DNA of 64,000 nucleotides from Adiantum capillus-veneris (taxonomy: Eukaryota > Streptophyta > Polypodiopsida > Polypodiales > Pteridaceae), in contig CM043943.1 in assembly GCA_014529385.2 (NCBI GenBank), positions 152,863,592 to 152,927,591 on the forward strand, given 5' to 3'. The notes beneath the pieces are model-generated. The model was given only the letters and a program-made list of their open reading frames with translations, had not been told where the DNA came from and ran no database searches. Position numbers and translations under genes: made by a program. This document shows positions 35,755 through 46,472 of the stretch, piece after piece. Each line of letters begins with the position of its first letter. Positions within the stretch are counted from its first letter, which is position 1.

Positions 35755-36110
35755 GGTCCACCACTTATCCAAGCTAAGTTCAAGACGAGTACCTAAACTT
35801 ATTGAAGGTCCATCACTTGTCCAAACTAGGACCCAAATTGATGAAAACAACCTACCTTTCTATGACATTCAAACTCATCCAAGAAAATTCCACTACTAAT
35901 CTAGGATTTCTTCATTTGAGGCATGAAGCATACATAAAACATGTATCAAATGATTGGTTGCATCATAAGAGTGTTGGTTTCATGGTGCACTTATCTAAGC
36001 TAGGCTCCCTTGGAGGAATATAAATCCCACCACTTGTCCAAGCTAGGTTCCCTTAACCTATGGAGGAATACAAAATCAACTTCTTGTCCAAGCTACACTC
36101 AAAGTGATAT
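35755..36110. repeat. Degenerate outlier copies of the CCACCACTTG satellite word
   Basis: CCACCACTTATCCAAGCTAAG, CCATCACTTGTCCAAACTAGG and CCACCACTTGTCCAAGCTAGG recur (about 35759, 35810 and 36030). They resemble the GATCCACCACTTGGCCATT core of the satellite at 39780-52873 but are more diverged. Confidence 0.55.
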
Positions 36111-37533
36111 GTTAAAATGAGTACCTATATATATTTCTAAGTTGTTCTAAATGCCAATTTGACCATTAACAAACAAAAACATGAATTATATTTAAGATAT
36201 CGCATTCACTTTGCTTTTTTAGATATTTCTTGAAATACATCAAGAAGTGTCAAGATCACATATATTACATTCTAGAATACCATGTGATACGCCACTTTAT
36301 GCACATAGATGTATTCTTTCAAACATGTTCATGAGGATAAGACATTTAGGTATTCAGCTACACTCAAGTCATCCTACTTTTCTACATTTTATAACAAAGG
36401 GGTTTCTAAATCCACCACTTGGCCATTCTATGTGTATTTAGAAGAAAAAAGCAGTTGCTATAAAGAAAATTTCAATCTATTTGCAACTATAAAGAAAATT
36501 TCAATCTATTTGCAACTATAATAAAGGTAAATCTCTTGTGTTTATTACATTGTTCTTATCATTAAACATATTTGGAAAACACAAGTCTTAAGGAAGAAGA
36601 ATTAAACTAATGTCAATATTGGATTTTATGATAAAGAGTTGCGATTTTGATATTATGTTCTAAATGAATGGGTTATGCTGCATATTTTTCAAAATTGATT
36701 GATTTAAATTAAAAAAAAAATTATTTGTGCATGAATACATGCATATGAATTCCCATGCCAATATCACAACAACATGGCATATTCTTGTATGAGTCTCCAT
36801 GCTAATATGACAACAACATTGCTCAATGACTATATTTTTTATTGAATGAGTATAAAAAAAGAGGTCTTCTATTGATACAACTTATATTAAGTACAAAATA
36901 ATATTTACCACCCATTGACCCAGCATAAGAAGTCATACTCATGTTTTGAAGAAAAAAGGACATTGATCATGTTGTACTTGTGTCTTGAAGCAAAAAGATC
37001 GAGTTCTCTTTACTAAATACATTTATACATTGTAAACAAAAATAGTGATCACATTCCAAACTAAAAATACAAAGAAAAATCTGTATCCTTAAATTAGAAT
37101 TCACTCCATTAATAAAGAAGTCCCCTTTCACTAGGGTGAACTTTGTGGAAACATCCAAGTTACAACAAGGTCTAAATATTTATAGTGGATCCATTTACAC
37201 AAGATATGAGCACAATATAGATAATTCTATACTCAAAGCAACAAGGAAAAGAGCACTCATAAGAAGGATGCACTCCATTAATAAAGAGTCCCTCAAATGT
37301 TAAGGTGCACTCCATGTGAAACACATTAGATTGAACAGAAGTCCCCTCACAATAGGGTACACTTCAAGTAGAAAAAAATAATGTGATAAATGGTTGGATG
37401 AAAGATAAATGTACAATTTATATTCACCTTGAATAAAAATTTACAATGAATGAGTTCTAATTGATATGTGTTTTTGTGTATAATTGATATCTCTGTCACT
37501 ACATTCTTGCCAAACAACTTCAACATGTGACTC
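36111..37533. other. AT-rich sequence, small repeats only
   Basis: Apart from the 30 bp duplication and two copies of ACTCCATTAATAAAGA (about 37102 and 37270), I see nothing that supports a gene. Confidence 0.45.
36457..36518. repeat. Tandem duplication of ~30 bp
   Basis: TATAAAGAAAATTTCAATCT followed by ATTTGCAAC occurs twice in direct succession. Confidence 0.9.
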
Positions 37534-37881
37534 TCAACAATGTCTTCTTGACAAGTAGACATTCATGACATAAGTTGTCTCAGGATCCTCTACTTTGTTT
37601 ACAATTTTATTGGAAGTATAACTCCTCTTGTTTCTTGCACACAACCATCCCACTAACCATGGAGGTATTGTGCCTTCTAAGAAGCATTGAAGTTGTTCAA
37701 GTGTTTGTCTCCTAAATTTTGGAAATATGAGATAAGTTCTTGGCATATTCCACATCAATCTATATGGAGTATCATAAAAAATTAATGTGTTGCTAGCATG
37801 TAGATCCTCAAACATCTCCCAAACCGAATTTTTTTTTAGATTGGGATAATTCATTTGGCTTTGAAAAGAAACACGAAACAT
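37534..37881 (-). CDS. Uncharacterised small ORF, 115 aa
   Basis: An open frame from MFRVSFQSQMNYPNL to a stop at 37534, with an aromatic-rich middle (WNMPRTYLIFPKFRR) and hydrophobic patch IPPWLVGWLC. I do not recognise it. It lies 700 bp downstream of the FCP1-like relic on the same strand and could be a further exon of that gene or chance. Confidence 0.2.
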   Translation of the reverse strand: MFRVSFQSQMNYPNLKKNSVWEMFEDLHASNTLIFYDTPYRLMWNMPRTYLIFPKFRRQTLEQLQCFLEGTIPPWLVGWLCARNKRSYTSNKIVNKVEDPETTYVMNVYLSRRHC

Positions 37882-38579
37882 TTAGTTGCTATTCATTTAA
37901 ATAAACCTTAAAACAAAATTGATTGTTTTAGCATTCAACATTTGATCACTATAGACATCCAAAAGAATCTTAAATTGGTATTAGAATACTAAAAAACCAT
38001 GTGATTATAAAAGTAGGACAATTTGTCAATACATAAGTAAACTTTAAAGCTCTCCAAGTCAATTGATACAATTGGTCTAAAAGCCAATGGTGAAGTACAA
38101 TCAGGTGAAAATTGGTCTAAAAACCAATGGTTCAATATCAAGAAAAACTCAAACACAGAGAATAATCTTTGTGTGAATTGTTTTTAGATTGCAAAGACAC
38201 AAAATTTTGCAAAGTAACCCCTGGCTGTTCTTAGAGGTTTCTTCTTTCATATGAATGAAATGGTCCAAATTTCCTATGAAATACTCCTTCAAAGAATAAT
38301 CTGGATGAAATCTGCAAGAAACCATGATGAAGTAAGTGTTTTGAATCAAAATACAAATATCATTTGCAAAAGTATCTATTGAAAATTCAACATGATTTTA
38401 GCAGTGAGTAGTACCTTAGTGTTTGAGAAGATTGTGCTCATTTAGTAGCTTCTTCACAAAAGCCTTAGCTGTTACAGCCTTCAATGATGGTGTGGCACAA
38501 CCCAGCTTCCTTGCTAAGGATATTAATTATGCTCCCTTCATCATATCAATATTGGTTTTTTCTTTTGCCATTATTTCTA

Positions 38580-39455
38580 CTATTTCGTTCCTTCTAATAT
38601 CCTTTTCCTGCTTGGATTAGTTGACTCCTCCTGCTTGCCAAAAAGGTCTCTTAGCTTCTCAAACATTGGTAGCTTATTTGTGGTTATCTTCTTTTGGGAC
38701 CATCTTGAGTTTCGATCTTTCCAATAGTCCATAAGACCTTTGTATTCATTTTCATTGGAAATTGGGGCTTGTCCATAACGATTAGAGTCAATAAACTCAC
38801 GCACATCTTTGCTCTCGTCAAGTTGCAACAAGTATGGGAGCAACTCTTCTATGAGAACATTATCAACTATATTTTCTTCATCAAACTTTGAAGGAAATAT
38901 GCAATTATTTGTAGGTGAAACACAACATTTGTATGGAGAGTCATCAACAAGAATTGTTCTGCGTGGATCACATTCAAAGCATGCAGATATTTTTGCCAAT
39001 GGCTTAAACATAGCTGGAACTTGAGGATTGTCTGGTCTAAAAAATTACAAGCCTTCGGGAATATAGCAAAATTCTTAAGACCAAACTACAAAAAATGGCA
39101 ATATCTCCTCCATAGTGCTTTGAAGTGTTCTCAACTCTGGTAAACATTAGCTTCTCTAGCTGTTGACCAAATACCAACATTGAATCTCTTCACAATATTC
39201 CTTCATGAATCATATTGAATAGATTCATGAATAGATGATGGTTGTTAATTTCGTTTCAATAGTAGACCATTCAAGTCCAATATTATTGTCGACATGGATT
39301 TGTTGGGATTTGATGAAACCAAAGTAGTTGCATCAACAACACTATCTTGCACAACTTTTATAGATTGAAAGTTTTCACCCATGGCTTCCTTGGATGAAAG
39401 ATGTAGCGAAGAGGCCTCAGGTATTTGCATTTGAGTATCAATCATTGGATTCAAT
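38580..39455 (-). pseudogene. FCP1/NIF-type (HAD) phosphatase relic
   Basis: Reading leftwards, the first exon (39454-39245) ends MSTIILDLNGLLLKR, the plant FCP1-homology form D-L-N-G-L-L of the HAD motif I. An eroded segment follows with RFNVGIWSTAREANVYQ (about 39180-39130), matching the V-G-x-W-S motif. The last exon (39011-38580) has RRTILVDDSPYKCCVSPTNN, the catalytic D-D motif, and a conserved end (LLPYLLQLDESKDVREFI, RYGQAPIS) plus a basic tail SRKRILEGTK. Stops between segments and missing middle sequence suggest a decayed, host-derived gene, not a transposon gene. The family serves in dephosphorylation of proteins such as the RNA polymerase II tail, but this member's target is unknown. 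Confidence 0.7.
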
Positions 39456-39779
39456 TCTTCAATTGAGACCTTTGTGGATACATGTGGAAGGCTGTCATTA
39501 TTTGTTGCTGGATTGAAGCATTCCTTATCTATCCCACCCTCAATCCCTGGATCTAAGCAGAAAACAATGAAAGATCACACAATAGACTCCTTGGGAATGA
39601 CATAGTAACAAACAAGATATTTTGACATGATTATTGACATCCACATAATCATCACTTTTTCTCAATTTGTGCAATGAAGGATGCATCCTAAATAAAATCG
39701 AAGTTGTTCTAATGAAGTTTTGAATGGTGGTGTGAATCTTATATATTGAACCAAAACAAGTTGTTGAAGACTAGTACTC

Positions 39780-40775
39780 ATCTTAGATCCACCACTTGGC
39801 CGATCTAGAAATCATGAAAGAGTAGATACTAGCTCAATCAAGGATTCAATCATAGTTGTTGAACTATCCATCCATCCAAGGTCCACCACTTGGCCAACCT
39901 TAATGGATTCTGTCAGAATGAGTGTATTCTAAATCCACCAAAAACATTTTTCACCACTTATCACATTCTTGATCCACAATAAGTGAATATTTTAGACAAC
40001 TTATAGAAGCTTAGTTGCATTTTAGATCTACCAATTGTCCACTCTAAAAAGTTATAGAACACATAATGTTTCTTAGATCCACCACTTGGCCATTATAACC
40101 ATGTCTTAAAGTTAGGTGAAATCAACACTTGGCCATCATAACATTTTGTGATTTTACACAATTTTTGTGGGATGAGTAAATCCTAGATTCACCACTTCGC
40201 CATTTAGAGTAAGAATTCGGAAGTAGGTGGATCAAAGATACACCACTTGGCCATTCTAACCATGTCTTAAAGTTAGGTGCAATCAATACTTGGCCATCAT
40301 AACACTTGTAATTTTACACTTTGTGGGATGAGTAGATTCTAGATCCACCACTTGGCTATTTAAACTAAGAATTGGGAATTAGATACATCAAAGATCCACC
40401 ACTTGGCCATTATAACGAAGGCTTGAATTGTGGATCAAATTTTTTGTGTCTCCTAGATCCACCACTTGGCCATTCTAGCCATGTCTTAAAGTTAGGTGCA
40501 TTTAGCACTTGGCCATCATAACACTTGTAATTTTACACAATGTTTATGGGATGAGTAGATCTTAGATCCACCACTTGGTCATTTAGACTAAGAATTGGGA
40601 ATTAGATACATCAAAGATACACCACTTGGCCATTATAACTAAGGTTTGAATTGTGGATCCAATTGTGGGTGTCTCCTAGATCCACCACTTGGCCATCTTG
40701 CCATGTATTAAAGCTAGGTGCATTCAGCACTTGGCCATCATACCACTTGTAATTTTACAAAATGTTTGTCGAATG
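39780..40775. repeat. Satellite array, left block
   Basis: Tandem copies of a roughly 220 bp unit, each made of three related sub-units that contain CCACCACTTGGCCATT. Other landmarks are CTAACCATGTCTTAAAGTTAG, ACACTTGGCCATCATAACAC and TTACACAATGTTTGTGGGAT. The first 150 bases are more degenerate. The last monomer is broken at 40775 by the 9.48 kb element and resumes at 50256. Confidence 0.93.
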
Positions 40776-40795
40776 CATTAGGAGAAATATGAACC
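40776..40795 (+). repeat. Left terminal inverted repeat
   Basis: CATTAGGAGAAATATGAACC, followed at 40836-40852 by TAGGGATTAAGGCTAAT, which is matched near the right end. Confidence 0.88.
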
Positions 40796-41394
40796 TTGCA
40801 TGGGCCTTGTAAGGAATCCTAATTTTTAGGGATTAAGGCTAATGTTGTGTGGGGTTTAGGGGGCAAGGGCATTGAAGAAGGTATTTTTGAGTAGGATTTT
40901 CTAGCCTATTTTTTAGACAAATGTAGGATCTGGACCTAAAGGGTTACTTTCTCTCTCTAGCTTTTTTTAAAGTGATGGAAGCATAGGGGTGTGTCCACAT
41001 CAGCAAAAACGTGGGTCACAAAGAGACAAAATTTGAGTTTTTTTTAAAAAAATCATTTTTACTTGTTTCTAACTTAAAACTCCCTCCCAACACATATACA
41101 TATCCAAAAATCATTTTTTGACCCATTTTTTAACCCACAAGCTTAGAAAGTCCATTTTTTCAAAACTCTTTTCCCCCAAAAAGTAATAAACATTTTTTTC
41201 TCTCCTCCTCCTCTCTCCTCCCTCCTCCCTCCTCTCTCTCTCTCCCTCTCCTCTCCCTCCCTGCCCCTACCTTCCTCCTCCTCCCCAATCTCTCCCTCCC
41301 CCCCCTCCCTCCTTCTCTCCTCCCATCTTCCTCAACCTCTCTACCCTTCCCCCTCTATCTTTTCATCATTTGCTTCCTCACGCAACAGCTTCCA
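40796..41394. other. Left subterminal region and CT-rich promoter of the element
   Basis: No gene is seen. T-rich and A-rich runs (AAAAATCATTTTTTGACCC and similar) resemble the mirrored right end near 49860-49990. A CTCC/CTCT-rich stretch (41200-41360) precedes the first exon. Confidence 0.45.
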
Positions 41395-44317
41395 TGGTGC
41401 TCACGGACATCACAAATGGTTTTCTTCCACCACCACGTACTCCGCACACCAAAAGCATACATATTCGCTTACCCACGGCATTTGCACAGAAGACCACTAG
41501 TGAAGGTGATCAAAAGTCATCATAAGAACGCCGTACCGCTTGTGAGACCAATGTTGACATTTGGGTGGATGGCCATTTGTACCCTTACAATCCTATAAGC
41601 CGCTTCCATCCACCATTTAATAGCCTTTCCACATTTCTTCAATTTCTTGGGAGGGGAGAAGCAGGTTTGTTAGGCTATTGCAAGCGGTTGTGTATGGGTG
41701 CAGGTGCTTCTTTGCATATGTGGATGCACGAATGTCAAGCTCTTCACCTCAAGACGACGGCATTACAAGAGAGTGTTGCCTCTTCGGAGAGGGTAGTTAA
41801 AACTCTTGAACAACAAATGCAAGAAAAGGAGTCCCACATCCAGAAGCTTACCAACACCATCACATACTTGAAAGAAACACCCCTTGGTGCAAGGGAATGT
41901 GAAAGCACGTATTCATCCATTGAAACTCTTGCACATTCGGGAGGAGCACGCAAACAACGAGTTACATCCACAAGGTGATTTGGTCTTTACTTGCATGATG
42001 CATTCTTACTTCACACTATTTTCTAACATTTATGTTTATTTGTTGCTAGAAACTTCATCCAGGAGGCATGCGGTGGAACAAGCCAAGATGATCGAGTCAA
42101 CCTTCTCACTAGTTGTCACCAAGGACCTGGAGGTAAGCACATTAAGGATGCAGTCACCAAGGACCTTATGCGTAAATTAAGAAATGTGGTTACTGATGAT
42201 GACGTTCAACAAGCTTGTGATGAGGCTGGAATCAGTACCAAAGCCTATCAGGCTATTTTCCAACTCCTAAAGGATGCCCTCAAAGAACATGGCATTGTGG
42301 AAAACCTATTTCCCGTTCCTCACAAGGTCAAGCTCGCAAAGAAGGCCACAAACGAAGATGTGTTCTCCCGCGTTGGGACATACCTACACATTGAGGACAC
42401 AATGCCAACTTCCCTTTATGCTTCGTGCGCAACAAAGACAAGGGGAAAAGGTAAGAAACAATCCATAAGACCTTCGGAGAAGGGCTTTCCTTACACAATG
42501 TGGAACAATATTTTTGTGGATCTTAGAAGGCTTCAAGAAGCCATGCTTAGATTTTACAAGTTACTTGAAGAAGGTGACACACTTTACTTTTTTCTTTGGT
42601 ATTATTCTTATTATAACTCTCAAGTTTAAGGTCTTAGCACTATTTATTTTTTAGTGCTTGGCACAAAAGTCGCTTTTGTGCTGAAACTCAATGAGTGTCA
42701 AATAGTGAAAGGCCGAAGGTTAGAGAGGCTAAGTGTCACTCTAATGAATGAGGCCCTTCTGCAAACCAAGCGAAGGGATTCAATCGAGCCATCTCCCACC
42801 CCATCTTTTAGCGTGCAATCAGAGAAAGACATTTGGTGGTTGGGTGCTATTGAGGTGCCCAAAGAGACCAATGGAGTACTTTCATGGATTTTTGAGAGAA
42901 CTCCATGGATCACATAAGTAATACACTCCCAAATTGCAGGTCAGAAGTTGGAGATTGAGGGTTTTGGTAGTTATGATGTGGAGTGGAACTTAGGTGGGGA
43001 TTTGAAGACCATAAAGTGTTTGCTTGGCTGCAAACAAGGGGCTTCTTCTCTCATGCCTTGTCCATTTTGCACTCGAGGGTACAAACCTAATGGAAACAAA
43101 TCACATAAGAGCACTGCAAAGGCCGGTTCCATGCTTCCATGGCAAGGGCATGGAGAACAAGGGTTAGATTGTTGTGATGTCGGAGATGAAGGTAGAGAAT
43201 GGGAAGCGTTTATTCTGAGATGTCCCATGCTCAATGCCCCAGACCGTGATCAAAAGGACTACACTTGGAATCCAATCTTTCGATTTCCTCTATCGAATGT
43301 ACATTTTTGTACATTACACGCATTCATGCGCATTTTAGATAGGCTATTGAAGCTCCACATTGACTATGCTTTCACAATGAAACCGTTGGAAAAGTCTCAG
43401 GAAGCGATCGAAAGAGTGGAGGTACTCTTGAATTCCATTGGCTGTCACGGTGGAAATGTGTCTATCGTTGCTGCAAAAAACACAGGGGAGGCCCATGAAA
43501 TTGCTCAACAAGTGTCAATGAGTGGACAAAAAGCTAGACACTTTTTGAAGAAAGTTTCCCAAGGAAAGCCAAGTCGATATGATGCTCAAAACAACTCCGA
43601 CCAGCAAGCAGGTAACCTTTGGGAGCTTTGGAAGGAGTTATGCAAAGCTACTACCGACAATGATTCAAATGGCAAGCTTGCAAACAAGTGCAAGCAAGTT
43701 TGGCACATTTTGATAAAATGGTCAAGCTTATGGGCTTTAACAGCACAACAGAAGAGCAACCCCAATCATTTCAGGAAGCCTTGGCGGATTTTACCAAGGT
43801 CTTCACCCTTTCTTGGGGTGAAAATAACATCACACATTACATGGTAAGTCATTTTACATGGTGTATTCATTACAAGGATTGTTTTTATTTAATAATGTGG
43901 ATCGTTTACTCATGTGAACAGCATATCTTGTTTGCGCATGGTGCATTTTTTATGCACAAGTATGGATCGCTTGAAATTTTTAGCACTCAAGGCATGGAGA
44001 AGTCCCATTATCGAGCAAGGGGAGTGTACTTCAAAAATACTCGACATGGTGGTGGAATGGTGCAATCCAATTATTTGGAGGAGATGTTCAATTGGTTTTT
44101 TCGCACAACATTTTCTCGTAAGCTCACAATGGAGCGTGCACGACAATCCAAGATTGCTATTGAAGTGCGGAAATGGAGTCGTCAAGAGCATAGCAACAAG
44201 TGGCAAATGTCGCAAGGTCCCACCAAGCATGTTGCATGGCGGCGATGCAGAGTGCGACAAGGATCAAAGTGGATACTGCGCGAGTCACTAAACGTGAACG
44301 CAAGGTCCAACTCTTAG
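41395..44317 (+). pseudogene. Transposase-like gene of the TIR element (spliced, slightly broken)
   Basis: Exons by eye: from an ATG at 41395 or 41565 to 41974; 42050-42573; 42655-43843; 43922-44317, all GT-AG, about 840 codons. The N-terminus has a coiled coil (about 41740-41880: ERVVKTLEQQMQEKESHIQ). The core has an FVLKLNECQIVKGRRLERL start, WWLGAIEVPKETNG, the conserved block WNLGGDLKTIKCLLGCKQGA followed by CPFC, a FRFPLSNVHFCTLHAFMRIL block, and a last exon with GSLEIFSTQGMEKSHYRARG and NTRHGGG. This pattern (acidic G-G-D-L-K, CxxC, L-H, Q-G-x-E-x-S-H) recalls uncharacterised metazoan transposase-like proteins, from memory. Lesions are a TAA at 42915-42917, a frame slip near 43690 and a possible one near 41520. 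DDE chemistry is inferred. Confidence 0.6.
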
Positions 44318-44391
44318 CGACATGTTTATTTAAAAAATAATACTTTTTTTAAAAAAATTAGTGTGAACAGGGCCCTTTTTAAATGGGCCCT

Positions 44392-44399
44392 TATAAATA
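44392..44399 (+). promoter_or_regulatory. TATA box of the H3-like gene
   Basis: TATAAATA lies 58 bp before the ATG at 44457, directly after an inverted pair GGGCCC...GGGCCC (44370-44390). The minus-strand gene ending at 46473 has a similar TTATAAAA next to GGGCC before its start. Confidence 0.6.
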
Positions 44400-44456
44400 T
44401 TGCATGCTCTCATAAACCACTCATTTCTTAAGAACAGGTGAGCTCTTACCAGCAAA

Positions 44457-45343
44457 ATGGCGTGCACCAAACAAACCGCAAAAGAGCATCCACCTGCCAA
44501 CAAAAACACCCTCCAAGGATGTGAGAAGTCGTCATGGCTTAAAGGCACAAGAAAACGGCCACAAACGCCTGGCCGTTCCAGGAACTCATCTGGTAGTGGG
44601 CATGGTGGTAGGGCACGAGAGTCATTGAGGACTGTTGAATCTCCACCTCCTCAAGATATAACACCTAGAAGGAGAATGAAGCAACGTGCCCAGCATTGGA
44701 GAGAAGAAGAGGGCCAGCAAACAACAGAGTTCGATAGGGAGTAACCGTCGTGCCACCAATCACAAGCAGGACCATCCAGGACTCGGGTGGTCCATACAAA
44801 CACTGAATCAGAGAGTGAGCCACCATGGCTGCGAGAAAAAATACCGCGCACACATCGGGTGGCCGTTGGGGGGAAGACATTTCCTGGAGGCCAGGGAGCT
44901 CTCCCCACACGACAAGATCGGCAGTCAAGGGAAGAGGAAGAATCAAAAGAGGCTACAGAACCAGCCCCTAAGCATGTAAATAGGCGCAAGTCTAAGTTTT
45001 TCAAGAAGCGTAAACGCCGCCCGCCAGCAAATGTGCAAGTGCCCCCAAGACAACCGCAGCAGCGCCGAAAAATAGCAAGGGCATTTGCAAAAATCCGCCA
45101 CTACCAGAAGACGACGGAGCTTTTGATTTGACGCGCCCCCTTTGCTCGCACAGTGAAGGAGGTGCTTCAAAGCTATGGAAATCAGTAAAGAATGCTAGCA
45201 ATAGCGCTAGAGAAGCTGCAGAGGCCCACATCATTTCGGTGTTGGAAGATACCAACCTATGCGCCATACATGCAAAGCGAGTGACAATACAACCAAAAGA
45301 TATGCAGCTTGCACGTCGATTGCAACAAGAATTCAAGCATTAG
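44457..45343 (+). pseudogene. Histone H3-like protein with long basic N-terminal tail
   Basis: About 295 codons without an intron. The start M-A-C-T-K-Q-T-A-K copies the H3 tail start with Arg2 as Cys (TGC, one C-to-T step from CGC) and Lys9 as Glu. Then come about 190 residues rich in Arg, Lys, Ser and Pro with no H3 counterpart, then the histone fold: [55 protein letters not shown] and [19 protein letters not shown]. The last segment is almost identical to canonical H3 (helix 2 end, loop 2, helix 3). Loop 1 is shorter and lacks the usual residues. Disruptions are TAA 44742-44744, TGA 45129-45131 at an expected Arg, and a one-base loss near 45180. It could be a nucleosomal or CENH3-like variant; no function is shown. 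Confidence 0.85.
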
Positions 45344-45459
45344 CCGACGTTACCCCTCTTTTTGTATTGCACACCCTTATCTTTGTAATGATTTGCCTTT
45401 TCAATTACAATATGATCAACAGTTGTGTCTACTGTGTCTATTATCTTTGTAATGAAATG

Positions 45460-46345
45460 AATTTGTAGTTTCAAGTTTTGTATGTAATTGCAGTCAATTT
45501 CAGTAAATGTGTGCTTTTTAAGTACGCTTGAGGGTAGATAAACCTATAAGGTGCATCTAAATGAATGATAAAAAACCAATCCATTGCAATAAATTGTGCT
45601 TTGTAGGTATCCTAGGGGGTAGATTAGCCTACTAGGGGCAAAAAAAAGCCTGGCCACGAGGGCGCGCAAATGGCCCATCCAAAACTGATGGATGGGCCAT
45701 TTGCGCGCCCTTGTGGCCAGGCTTTTTTTTGCCCCTTGTAGGCTTATCTACCCCCTAGGATACCTACAAAGCACAAATTTACTAAAACCTATTGGTTTTG
45801 CATCATTATTTTACATGGATCCTTGTGGACACCCTTTTTTGGCCATTTCAAGCTTTGAATTCCCTATAGGATATAAAAATAAATAACATATTGTGAAACC
45901 AAGTGTCTATGCAACAGTAATTTGGATTTTTCAAATGTCCAATGTAATTGGACTTTTTGGTGCAGGGGTGTACTAGGTATAGCTGAAGCAGGTGATAGTG
46001 TGCTGGAAACTTCATCTCATAATTGATTTCACCTTTTCTAGTGTCCTTGAGTGTGAACATATGCTGGAATTGCCATAAAAAGGGTGCATCTAAATGAGTG
46101 ATGCAAAACCAATCCATTGCAATCAATTTGTGCTTTGTAGGTATCCTAGGGGATAGATTAGCCTAATAGGGGCAAAAAAAAGCCTGGCCACAAGGGCGCG
46201 CAAATGGCCCATCCAAAATTGATGGATGGGCCATTTGCGCACCCTTGTGGCCAGGCTTTTTTTTGGCCCTTATAGGCTTATCTACCCCCAAATTTACTGA
46301 AATTGACTGCAATTACATACAGAACTTGAAATTACAAAGTTACCA
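45460..46345. repeat. Nested inverted and direct repeats between convergent genes
   Basis: Two hairpins, 45595-45774 and 46127-46300, share each arm (GTAGGTATCCTAGGGG, GGGGCAAAAAAAAGCCTGGC, GGGCGCGCAAATGGCCCATC). They lie in direct repeats of about 220 bp that start GTGCATCTAAATGA (45558, 46084). In addition, GTATGTAATTGCAGTCAATT (about 45480) is mirrored by its complement near 46310, so the whole interval is bounded by an inverted repeat. The first hairpin is near perfect over about 85 bp per arm. The position between the ends of plus and minus genes suggests bidirectional transcript termination or foldback elements. Confidence 0.85.
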
Positions 46346-46472
46346 ATCAAAAAAAAATTCATATCACCAATTGAAACAATTTTGAAGATTGACAAATCAC
46401 ATTCAAAAGAATTTTCAATATAGAGAGACAATTTCAAATATTTTTTATTCCTTCCAAAACGGTGATTTTACA

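Noticed and set aside
44457-45343. The H3-like gene as an ordinary host histone locus
   Set aside because: It has a long inserted tail, lies inside precise terminal inverted repeats within a satellite and shares its surroundings with transposase-like genes; no host gene flanks are present.
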